Positions 26,958 through 34,302 of a DNA stretch of 64,000 nucleotides are shown here, in pieces. The notes under the pieces were generated by a model that saw only the letters and a program-made list of their open reading frames with translations, searched no databases and had not been told where the DNA came from. The stretch comes from Nesterenkonia alkaliphila (GTDB lineage: Bacteria; Actinomycetota; Actinomycetes; Actinomycetales; Micrococcaceae): positions 24,946 to 88,945 of the forward strand of contig NZ_WRPM01000046.1 in the NCBI RefSeq assembly GCF_009758175.1, in the 5' to 3' direction. A program made the translations under genes and the position numbers. Positions within the stretch are counted from its first letter, which is position 1. Each line of letters begins with the position of its first letter.

Positions 26958-26963
26958 TACGAT
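26958..26963 (+). promoter_or_regulatory. Channel gene leaderless-type -10 box
   Basis: TACGAT ends 7 nt before the ATG at 26971, with no Shine-Dalgarno sequence between. Confidence 0.4.
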
Positions 26964-26970
26964 CTAGCTG

Positions 26971-27909
26971 ATGTCTTCTGTCTCTGCGCGCGTGAACTCT
27001 CCTCAGCATGCCTCTTGGCGCCGCCGTTTGGGCGAATTGGTGGAGTCAGCACCCGTTCAGCGGATCGTGATCACTGTGATCCTGCTCAACGCGGTGGTGC
27101 TGGGCATGGAGACCTCCCCCGCCCTGATGGAGGCTGCCGGGCCCGCGCTGATCAGCATAGACACCGCCTGCCTGGCGGTGTTCGTGGTGGAGATCGGCCT
27201 AAAGCTCACCGCCTTCGGCTGGCGGTTCTTCCGGGATCCCTGGAACGTGTTCGACTTCGTGGTGGTCGGCATCGCCCTGGTCCCCGCCGGTGCCGGCCTC
27301 GAGGTGCTGCGCACCCTGCGGGTGCTGCGTGTGCTGCGCCTGATCTCCTCACTGCCGCAGCTGCGCAAAGTGGTTTCCGCACTGCTTCACGCGATCCCGG
27401 GCATCCTCTCCACCGGTGCGCTGCTGGCGCTGATCTTCTACGTGGCCGCGGTGATGGCCACCACTTTCTTCCGTGAGACGCTGCCGGAGTTCTTCGGCAG
27501 CTTCGGCGCCAGCCTGTTCAGCCTATTCCAGATCGCCACGCTCTCCAGCTGGGAGACCATAGTCCGCCCCGCCATGGACGAGCACTCCTGGGCCTGGGCA
27601 TTCTTCATCCCGTTCATCATCCTGGCTGCCTTCACCGCGCTGAACCTGATCATCGCGGTCATCGTGGATGCGATGAACACCCTGCACGATATGCCCAGCG
27701 TCCAGAAAGGCTCAGCGCCCGACGACGCCCCCTCACCCGAGGAAGCCGAAGTACCACCACAGGATGATCACCAGCTGCTCTATGAAGAACTCAAAGAACT
27801 CCGGGCAGACGTCGCCAGACTCTCTGCCCAGTTGAAGAGCTCCGCCCAGTTGAGGAGCTCTGCCCAGTTGAGGAGCTCTGAGGTCAGAGGCTCAGACCAG
27901 TTCCGGTGA
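26971..27909 (+). CDS. One-domain voltage-gated cation channel (NaChBac superfamily)
   Basis: 312 aa: six membrane segments with a voltage-sensor S4 (VLRTLRVLRVLRL, Arg every third residue), a pore loop and an S6 (FTALNLIIAVIVDAMN). The filter is TLSSWET where sodium-selective relatives have TLESW, so the key filter Glu is Ser while a Glu appears three residues later. The acidic, helical C-terminus ends in a predicted coiled coil with hexapeptide repeats, as in tetrameric BacNav channels. Probably a membrane cation channel; selectivity is uncertain. The 3' end overlaps purC by 26 nt, converging. Confidence 0.88.
   Translation: MSSVSARVNSPQHASWRRRLGELVESAPVQRIVITVILLNAVVLGMETSPALMEAAGPALISIDTACLAVFVVEIGLKLTAFGWRFFRDPWNVFDFVVVGIALVPAGAGLEVLRTLRVLRVLRLISSLPQLRKVVSALLHAIPGILSTGALLALIFYVAAVMATTFFRETLPEFFGSFGASLFSLFQIATLSSWETIVRPAMDEHSWAWAFFIPFIILAAFTALNLIIAVIVDAMNTLHDMPSVQKGSAPDDAPSPEEAEVPPQDDHQLLYEELKELRADVARLSAQLKSSAQLRSSAQLRSSEVRGSDQFR
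27823..27876 (+). repeat. Three 18-bp tandem repeats in the channel gene
   Basis: Units at 27823-27840, 27841-27858 and 27859-27876 encode SAQLKS, SAQLRS and SAQLRS. They are in frame and extend the C-terminal coiled coil, so copy number could vary between strains without breaking the gene. Confidence 0.85.
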
Positions 27910-28795
27910 GCCGCTGGTAGGCGTCCAGGTACCGCTCTCGGGTGGCAGCCACGATGCGCTGGGGCAAAGCGGGTGGGGCGGCGTCGTCGTTCTGGTTCCA
28001 ACCTGACTCAGGTGAGGTCAGCCAGTTGCGAACGAACTGTTTGTCGAAGCTGGGCTGTGCCCTGCCGGGCTGCCACTCCTCAGCGGGCCAAAACCTGGAG
28101 GAGTCAGGAGTGAGCACCTCATCCGCCAGAATCAGCTCGCCGGTGGGGTCCAACCCGAACTCGAACTTGGTGTCAGCCAGAATGATTCCGGCCTGGGCTG
28201 TGCGGCCGGCAGCAAAGCGGTAGATCTGCAGAGCAGCCTGGCGCAGCCTCGCCGCCAGCTCGGCGCCGATGGCGGACTCCAGGGCGGTGAAGCTGATGTT
28301 CTCATCATGCCCGCCCTGCTCGGCCTTGGTGGAGGGAGTGAAGATCGGTTCCGGCAGCTGGCTGCCGTCCGCTAGGCCGGCCGGCAGCGGAATCCCATTG
28401 ACGGTGCCGGACTCCCGGTACTCCGCCATGGCGGAGCCGGTGAGGAAGCCGCGCACAATGGCCTCGGCGCCGACCATCTCCAAGCCCTGCACGATCATCC
28501 CGCGCCCGGCGGCAGCCTCCGGCACGCCGCGCTCTCCCACCTCGGCGGTGACCACATGGTTGCCGATTCCCTCAGCGGCCAGCTGCTCGAACCACCAGAG
28601 GCTCAGCTGGGTGAGGATGATGCCCTTGTCCGGGATCCCCGGGGACAGCACATGATCATAGGCGCTGATCCGGTCGGTGGCGACCATCAGCAGCACCTGC
28701 TGGCCCTCCCATGCTGAGCCCGCAGCGGGGGTGTAGATCTCGCGGACTTTCCCTGAGGAGAGGTGCTGCCACCCCGGGTACCGGGCGGCACTCAT
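27884..28795 (-). CDS. purC: Phosphoribosylaminoimidazole-succinocarboxamide synthase (SAICAR synthase)
   Basis: 303 aa. SSGKVREIY at the start is the ATP-binding signature; ATDRISAYDHVLSPGIPDKG and ILADTKFEFGLD are the conserved SAICAR synthetase motifs. It joins CAIR to aspartate in purine synthesis. Start and stop overlap with purD (ATGA), so the pair is translationally coupled. Confidence 0.97.
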   Translation of the reverse strand: MSAARYPGWQHLSSGKVREIYTPAAGSAWEGQQVLLMVATDRISAYDHVLSPGIPDKGIILTQLSLWWFEQLAAEGIGNHVVTAEVGERGVPEAAAGRGMIVQGLEMVGAEAIVRGFLTGSAMAEYRESGTVNGIPLPAGLADGSQLPEPIFTPSTKAEQGGHDENISFTALESAIGAELAARLRQAALQIYRFAAGRTAQAGIILADTKFEFGLDPTGELILADEVLTPDSSRFWPAEEWQPGRAQPSFDKQFVRNWLTSPESGWNQNDDAAPPALPQRIVAATRERYLDAYQRLTGTGLSL

Positions 28796-30093
28796 ACGGA
28801 AATCTCCCCACGGAGAGCTTTGGCGGCGATATCGGTGCGGTGCTGTACCCCGGCCCAGTCGATCTTGGCCACCCCCGCATAGGCTCGGTCCACTGCCTGC
28901 TGCAGGGTGCTGCCGGTCCCCACGACTGCCAACACCCGGCCCCCCGCTGTCATCAGTGCCCCCTCCCGCTCAGCGGTGCCGGCGTGCAGCACTGTGACAC
29001 CCTCGAGCCGCTCAGCCTCCGGGATACCGGTAATCACATCCCCTGTGCGTGGGGAGCCGGGGTAGTTCTCAGCGGCCAGCACCACGTCAACTGCGTAGCC
29101 CTGGGACCATCCCAGCCGACGGGAAGGCCCCAGCTGACCGGTGGCGGCATCCCGCAGCAGGCCTCCCAGCGGCGTGGCGAGCCGCTCCAAGACAGCCTGG
29201 GTCTCGGGATCGCCGAACCGAACGTTGAACTCCACCACCCGGACTCCGCGTGAGGTCACCGCCAGCCCGCAGTAGAGCACGCCGATGAACGGGGTGCCGC
29301 GGCGGGCCATCTCGGCCACAGTGGGCCGGGCCACCGTCTCCACCACGATCTCGGTGAAGTCCCGGCTCACTCCGTCCGGGCCAGTCTCGGCATAGCCTTC
29401 CAACCAGTCGAGGGGCGTATAGGCGCCCATGCCTCCGGTGTTGGGGCCGGCGTCGTCGTTGTAGATCCGTTTGAAGTCCTGAGCGGGGCTCAGCGGCACC
29501 AGGTTCTCACCGTCGCTGAGCACAAACAGGGAGACTTCGGGTCCGTCCAGGAACTCCTCGATGACCACAGTGGAGCCGCCAGAGAGGCAGCCCACCGCAT
29601 GGGCCAGCGCCGCTTCACGGTCCTCGGTGACCACTACGCCCTTGCCCGCGGCCAGGCCATCGTCCTTGACCACATAGGGGGGACCGAAGCGGCTCAGCGC
29701 CTCGACGGCCTCCGCGGGGGTGGTGAGATGCACCGCCTCTGCGGTGGGCACCCCGGCGGCGGACATGACCTCCTTGGCGAAGGCCTTGGAGGCCTCGAGC
29801 TGGGCGGCAGCCTGTGAGGGGCCGAAGACCGGGATGCCGGCGGCACGGAGGGCATCAGCCACACCTGCGGCCAGTGGAGCCTCAGGGCCGATCACCACCA
29901 GGTCATAGCCGCCGTCTGCGGCCAGGGCGGTCACGGCCTGGGGGTCGCTGGCCTCCACCGGCAGGCACTCCACATCACGGGCGATGCCGGCATTGCCCGG
30001 TGCGGCATGCACCGCGTTCACAGAGGGATCGCGCATAAGCGCTCGGATGATCGCGTGCTCCCGGCCTCCCGGCCCGACAACCATAATCTTCAT
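28792..30093 (-). CDS. purD: Phosphoribosylamine-glycine ligase (GAR synthetase)
   Basis: 433 aa. [15 protein letters not shown] is the N-domain signature. The ATP-grasp region holds [33 protein letters not shown] and [13 protein letters not shown]. It makes GAR from phosphoribosylamine and glycine, the second step of purine synthesis. First gene of the purD-purC unit; the ATG lies 41 nt from the end of the xylanase gene. Confidence 0.97.
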   Translation of the reverse strand: MKIMVVGPGGREHAIIRALMRDPSVNAVHAAPGNAGIARDVECLPVEASDPQAVTALAADGGYDLVVIGPEAPLAAGVADALRAAGIPVFGPSQAAAQLEASKAFAKEVMSAAGVPTAEAVHLTTPAEAVEALSRFGPPYVVKDDGLAAGKGVVVTEDREAALAHAVGCLSGGSTVVIEEFLDGPEVSLFVLSDGENLVPLSPAQDFKRIYNDDAGPNTGGMGAYTPLDWLEGYAETGPDGVSRDFTEIVVETVARPTVAEMARRGTPFIGVLYCGLAVTSRGVRVVEFNVRFGDPETQAVLERLATPLGGLLRDAATGQLGPSRRLGWSQGYAVDVVLAAENYPGSPRTGDVITGIPEAERLEGVTVLHAGTAEREGALMTAGGRVLAVVGTGSTLQQAVDRAYAGVAKIDWAGVQHRTDIAAKALRGEISV

Positions 30094-30134
30094 AGGCTCC
30101 AGACTATCGGCTGCCGGGCCGCCGGGAGGCTGCC

Positions 30135-32588
30135 TCAGCGCTGGGCTGCCCGGCGGCGGGCGATCAGCAGGGCTGATCCGCCCAGGCCCAGCAGCGCCAG
30201 TGCAGCCAGCAGGAGGCCTCCCACTGTGGCGCCGGTTCTTGCCAAGCCTGCGCCCTCATCCCCTGCTGGGACAATGGTGAGCTCCGTCCAGCCGATGAGC
30301 TCTCCGGCGGTGGTGTAGACCGCCAGGCGGTGTTCACCCTCGCTGTCCTCGGGCAGCGTGACCGTGATGGATCCCTCAGCATCAGCGGCAGACTCGCCCA
30401 GGTCCTCCGGTTCGGAGAACAGCCAGGAGCGCAGGGTCTGCCCGGAAGCCTCAGAGCCAGCTGAGACCTGGATCTCCTGCCCAGCAACAGCCGGGTCAGT
30501 GAGGATCTCCACTGCTCCGCGGTTCTGGTCGGTGAGCTCTTCGGCGGACGGCGGCCAGACGCTCTCCGGATCAGCGGTCTCGGTGGGCTCAGGGGACTCA
30601 GTGGGGTCCGGGGACTCGGCCGGGCCGCTGGGCTCCTCGCTGGGGTCCGGGGATGCGGTGGGGTCAGGCTCCTCGCTGGGCTCCGGCGATGCGGTCGGCT
30701 CCGTCGGCGTAGCCGTGGGAGTGGGCTCAGTCGGCTCCTCGGTGGGGTCCGGGGACTCGCTCGGGTCTTCCGGATCCGCCGGGTCTGTGGCCTGTGGCCA
30801 GCTCACCAGCAGCTCGCTCCCACCGTCCTCCTCCAGTTTCTCCACACGGAGGGAATTGATGGTGTAGGCGCTGCCACCCCCACCTCCGCGGATGGCGATA
30901 TTGCCGATCAGCCCGTCGGCGGGCTGGTCGCCGTCCAGGGTCACCTCTGTGACCAGGTCATAGGTGCCCATATTCACCATCCCACTGTTGAAGTAGGCGG
31001 GAATGTGTGTGGCGACCTCATCTGCCCCGTACTGGTAGTCATTGACCACTGCGCCGTCCGCTGAGGTGTAGCCGCCGTTGGATTCGTCACGGACCCAGCG
31101 CACCCTCAGCGAGGTAGTGCCTGAGGGGGTGTAGTTGACGGTCAGCCGGTAAGTAGCCCCCGGCTCGGGCTCAAAGGCCACCTCACCGTCCTCACCGGCA
31201 GTTGACCAGGGCCATTGCGAGGCGTCGTTTCCGAGGATGATGTTGGCCCCGGTATAACCGTCGCCCCGCTCAGCGTGGTAGACGTGCACCCCCGGGACTG
31301 GCTCTTGGTCATCATCCTGGTGCTCCGGCTCCATCCAGTCATGGGTGGCGAGGAACTCCTCCGGGTACAGGATGCCCAGCAGCGCCTTCTTCGCCCGGCC
31401 CTCATAGTCATAGGGCATGGCGTATTCGCCGGCCTTCCAGCCCTCGGTCACATCGCGGACTCCGGCGAGCTTGACCGTGGTGATGACCCGGGGGTTGCCG
31501 GTGGTGTTGGCGGGTCCGGCCGCGTAGTCGCGGAAGACCCTGAACAGCTCGGCATACTGCATCCCCTGATTGTTCTCCTTCTCCTCGGTCAGCTCCCCTG
31601 GAGGCACTCCCACATCCATCTCGGTGATGTGGATCTCCACGCCGGGAAGGGTGGCGAAGAGCTGGATATTGCCCTCGACATCACTGATGTCTGTGTTCAA
31701 CCCGTAGTGGCCCTGCATGCCGATCACTTCGATCAACTGCTTGCCGTCAGGCCGAACACCTTCGTTGCGCTCGTTGATCTCCTTGACCATCTCGTACACC
31801 ACTCGAGCCTTATCCGGGTTGTTCAGGCCGAAGTCGTTGTAGGTCAGCTTGACGTCCCACCCGTTCTCATCGACCACTTCGGCCGCCTCCAGGAATGCCA
31901 TCTCCACCCAGTCGGAGCCCAGGGCCGGATACCAGCCTTGCCCCGTTGACAGCGAGGCTCGCCAGTCAGAGGGATCGGCGTGCTCCACGGCTTCGTTGAC
32001 CACATCGATGGCTTCCAGGCGGTCGCCGAAATGTCCCAACACTCCCTGGATGTGCTGACGTAGGTTCTCCTGGGCCACCTCCGGGTCATACTCCCCCGGC
32101 TGGTCATAGCGGGCGGGCGGGGCGTCCCACATCCAGGACGGGGTCTGGGAGTGCCAGGCCAGTGCGTGGCCGAAGAAGAGCAGGTCTGGGTTGTGCGCGG
32201 CATGCTCGGCCATGGCGGCCTCTGCGGGGTCGAACGTGAACTGCCCCTTCTCCGGCTGAGTGCTCTCAGGCTTCATCTCGTTGCCCGGCGTGTAGGAGCC
32301 GTAGTTGTAGATCAAGGCGTCCATATCGTTGCCGCGCCCGAAGATGCCTACGTGGAAGTAGTCCTGGTAGACCTCCTGCATCGCCGGATAATGGTCATAG
32401 GTCTGGCCGGTGGGCGGCAGCTCCGCTGTTGGAGCCGCATGTGCCGGGAGATCTGCAGAACCCACCAGGGAGGCTCCTACCAGCAGTCCTGCTACCGCCA
32501 TTGCCTGGGCAGGGCGGAAGCGTCGGCGAACACCTCCTCCGGGCTTCTCTCTCCTGGCGTTCTTCCCATGTGATCGTTGCGTAGACAT
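30135..32588 (-). CDS. Cell-wall-anchored GH10 endo-1,4-beta-xylanase
   Basis: 817 aa, modular. The signal peptide ends near residue 51 (AHA-AP) and has many Arg before its hydrophobic core. The GH10 domain (about 60-430) has HALAWHSQTP, the acid/base Glu199 in DVVNEA and the nucleophile Glu323 in HITEMDV. A carbohydrate-binding-like beta region (about 450-600) follows, then a Pro/Glu/Ser/Thr-rich linker and a final domain. The C-terminus is LARTG, a membrane span and RRR, an LAxTG sortase signal of the class E type. It should hydrolyse xylan at the cell surface. Upstream lie a LacI-type operator and a perfect Crp site. Confidence 0.9.
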   Translation of the reverse strand: MSTQRSHGKNARREKPGGGVRRRFRPAQAMAVAGLLVGASLVGSADLPAHAAPTAELPPTGQTYDHYPAMQEVYQDYFHVGIFGRGNDMDALIYNYGSYTPGNEMKPESTQPEKGQFTFDPAEAAMAEHAAHNPDLLFFGHALAWHSQTPSWMWDAPPARYDQPGEYDPEVAQENLRQHIQGVLGHFGDRLEAIDVVNEAVEHADPSDWRASLSTGQGWYPALGSDWVEMAFLEAAEVVDENGWDVKLTYNDFGLNNPDKARVVYEMVKEINERNEGVRPDGKQLIEVIGMQGHYGLNTDISDVEGNIQLFATLPGVEIHITEMDVGVPPGELTEEKENNQGMQYAELFRVFRDYAAGPANTTGNPRVITTVKLAGVRDVTEGWKAGEYAMPYDYEGRAKKALLGILYPEEFLATHDWMEPEHQDDDQEPVPGVHVYHAERGDGYTGANIILGNDASQWPWSTAGEDGEVAFEPEPGATYRLTVNYTPSGTTSLRVRWVRDESNGGYTSADGAVVNDYQYGADEVATHIPAYFNSGMVNMGTYDLVTEVTLDGDQPADGLIGNIAIRGGGGGSAYTINSLRVEKLEEDGGSELLVSWPQATDPADPEDPSESPDPTEEPTEPTPTATPTEPTASPEPSEEPDPTASPDPSEEPSGPAESPDPTESPEPTETADPESVWPPSAEELTDQNRGAVEILTDPAVAGQEIQVSAGSEASGQTLRSWLFSEPEDLGESAADAEGSITVTLPEDSEGEHRLAVYTTAGELIGWTELTIVPAGDEGAGLARTGATVGGLLLAALALLGLGGSALLIARRRAAQR

Positions 32589-32649
32589 AGATAGCCTTCA
32601 TCGCGTGGAGTGGAGCGGTCGGTGCGAATAACTCCGGAGGCAAACCGCT

Positions 32650-32663
32650 GGCAAACGTTTTCC
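32650..32663 (-). promoter_or_regulatory. LacI-type operator of the xylanase gene
   Basis: GGCAAACGTTTTCC, 62 nt upstream of the xylanase ATG, has a central AAACGTTT palindrome. The same 14-mer with one change occurs at 60233 and a variant at 63891, both before other sugar genes. The centred CG and flanks are typical of LacI/GalR repressors. Confidence 0.7.
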
Positions 32664-32686
32664 GCATGCCTGAGCATCGATCCTAT

Positions 32687-32702
32687 TGTGATGTGCTTCA
32701 CA
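32687..32702 (-). promoter_or_regulatory. Perfect Crp/GlxR site upstream of xylanase
   Basis: TGTGA-TGTGCT-TCACA matches the consensus in all ten fixed positions. It lies upstream of the LacI-type operator relative to the xylanase gene, the order expected for activation by cAMP-Crp plus repression by a LacI protein. It is also 88 nt upstream of the divergent asparaginase gene. Confidence 0.75.
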
Positions 32703-32762
32703 TGGCAACCTCTGAGTTGTCCCCGAACGTGCAGGCAGCCGGAGGTTAGGCCCCGATCGGCA

Positions 32763-32768
32763 TAGGCT
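32763..32768 (+). promoter_or_regulatory. Asparaginase leaderless-type -10 box
   Basis: TAGGCT ends 6 nt before the ATG at 32775. The intervening GGAGGT touches the ATG and is too close to serve as a Shine-Dalgarno sequence. Confidence 0.4.
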
Positions 32769-32774
32769 GGAGGT

Positions 32775-33788
32775 ATGAGCAGTGTGCAGACAGCAGCAGC
32801 ATCAGAGTCCGCGGAACTGGCAGTGGTGACCCGGGCTGGGATCGCGGAGTCCCGGCATGTGGGTTCAGCGGTGCTGGTGGGACCGGAGGGCACCGTGATC
32901 CGCTCCCTGGGCCTACCGGAGGCAGTCACTTTTCCCCGCTCGGCACTGAAGCCCCTCCAGGCAGTGGCCTCGCTGCGCTCCGGGGCACTGATCAGCCCGG
33001 AGGCGGTGGCGCTGGCCTGCGGATCCCATGTGGGCTCGCCGCGGCACCAGGACCTGGCGGCGGCAACGCTGGCCAAGGAGCGGCTGGAGGAAAGCGACCT
33101 GAAGTGCCCTGAGGCCTATCCGGCGCGCACCAAGGATCTGCAGGCCCACCTGGAGGCCGGAAGGCCCAAGACTAAACTGGCCTTCAACTGCTCCGGCAAG
33201 CATGCAGCCTTCCTGGCCGCCGCCCGCACTCAGGGCTGGCGGCTGGCCACCTACACTGAGCCTGAGCATCCTCTCCAGCGGACCATCAACGAGGTCTATG
33301 CCGAGTACTGCGGCGAACAGCCCACCGCAGTGGGGATAGACGGCTGCGGGGCTCCGGCTGCCGCGATGAGCCTGACCGGCCTGGCCCGCGGAATGGGGAA
33401 ACTGGCCTGGTCATTGTCCCGCCGGGATGCTGAGGTGCATGCCTTCACCGTGGCGCAGGCCATGCTGGACTACCCCTGGGCAGTCCGCGGGGAGGGCGAG
33501 TCCGACACCGTGGTCATGGAGCAGCTGGGCCTGCTGGCCAAGTCCGGCGCGGAGGGCGTGCTGGTGGTGGCGGCCCCGGACGGCACCACCGCCGCAGTGA
33601 AGACCTTGGACGGCTCGGCACGGGCCAACCACCTGGTGGCGCTGAGCCTGCTGGCCGGGGCCGGAGCCATCGATCTGGACGATCTGCAGCGGGTGCTCAC
33701 CATTCTGGTCAAACCGATCACCGGTGGCGCAGAGGATCTGCCCGCCGGAGAGCTGCGGCTCTCTGAGCAAGTCACCCAAACGCTGTAA
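32775..33788 (+). CDS. Asparaginase II family protein
   Basis: 337 aa. RSALKPLQAVA, LACGSHVGSPRHQ, FNCSGKHAAFLAA and GIDGCGAPAAAMSL are hallmarks of the bacterial asparaginase II (thermolabile, R. etli type) family, which is unrelated to E. coli AnsA/AnsB. It hydrolyses asparagine to aspartate and ammonia in the cytoplasm. It is divergent from the xylanase and followed by a hairpin. Confidence 0.88.
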   Translation: MSSVQTAAASESAELAVVTRAGIAESRHVGSAVLVGPEGTVIRSLGLPEAVTFPRSALKPLQAVASLRSGALISPEAVALACGSHVGSPRHQDLAAATLAKERLEESDLKCPEAYPARTKDLQAHLEAGRPKTKLAFNCSGKHAAFLAAARTQGWRLATYTEPEHPLQRTINEVYAEYCGEQPTAVGIDGCGAPAAAMSLTGLARGMGKLAWSLSRRDAEVHAFTVAQAMLDYPWAVRGEGESDTVVMEQLGLLAKSGAEGVLVVAAPDGTTAAVKTLDGSARANHLVALSLLAGAGAIDLDDLQRVLTILVKPITGGAEDLPAGELRLSEQVTQTL

Positions 33789-33831
33789 AACCTCGGCGGC
33801 GGGCTCCGCACCTCAGAAATCAGGCACTTAT

Positions 33832-33867
33832 CGGAAGATCGGCACCTCATGAACTGCCGATCTTCCG
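33832..33867 (+). terminator. 13-bp perfect hairpin after the asparaginase gene
   Basis: CGGAAGATCGGCA (33832-33844) pairs exactly with TGCCGATCTTCCG (33855-33867) over a 10-nt loop. No T-run follows, and the next start codon is 28 nt downstream. It may terminate the asparaginase mRNA or bind a regulator. Confidence 0.55.
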
Positions 33868-33894
33868 GAAACCCCCTGACAATCAGAAAGAGAC

Positions 33895-34266
33895 ATGGCA
33901 AAGCGACGCATCACGCACCAGATTGGGCAGCAGGCCCTCAGCGCCTGGGCAGACCAGTACGACGCCGCCAGCACACCTGATCGCCGCAGACTCGCCACAG
34001 CCGTGCGGTACCTGCTGGAGGAGTTAGCCGAGCGCGCCCCCGGAAACGCCGTGGAGGTGAGGGTCCCGCCCTATGGGGTCACCCAGTGCATCGCAGGCCC
34101 GACTCACACCCGGGGCACTCCGCCGAATGTAGTGGAGCTGGACCCGAACACCTGGTTGGAGCTGGGCACCGGCAAGCTCACCTGGCAACAGGCCCAGCAG
34201 GCCGGCCGGATCACAGCCTCCGGCACCCGAGCCGACCTTAGCGGCCTCCTCCCCCTGGATATCTGA
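33895..34266 (+). CDS. Actinobacterial sterol carrier family protein
   Basis: 123 aa. [20 protein letters not shown] and the final [19 protein letters not shown] match the small bacterial sterol-carrier-like family found near purF in actinobacteria. These have a hydrophobic pocket fold; no catalytic residues are known. Purine genes lie on both sides here (purCD and purFM), but glycerol genes now intervene. The function is not established. Confidence 0.8.
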   Translation: MAKRRITHQIGQQALSAWADQYDAASTPDRRRLATAVRYLLEELAERAPGNAVEVRVPPYGVTQCIAGPTHTRGTPPNVVELDPNTWLELGTGKLTWQQAQQAGRITASGTRADLSGLLPLDI

Positions 34267-34280
34267 GAAGAGGAGGCCGC
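34241..34280 (+). terminator. 11-bp inverted repeat spanning the SCP-gene stop codon
   Basis: GCGGCCTCCTC (34241-34251, coding) pairs with GAGGAGGCCGC (34270-34280) over 18 nt containing the stop. As at ggt, one arm is coding sequence. The converging hydrolase gene has its own short hairpin built around GGGCGGC-CTA-GCCGCC at its stop (about 34298-34314). Confidence 0.55.
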
Positions 34281-34302
34281 AACAGCCTGACGCCCCAGGC
34301 GG

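Noticed and set aside
30590..30790. Repetitive GC-rich DNA resembling a direct-repeat array or CRISPR
   Set aside because: It is in frame inside the xylanase and encodes a Pro/Glu/Ser/Thr linker; there are no uniform repeats with unique spacers.
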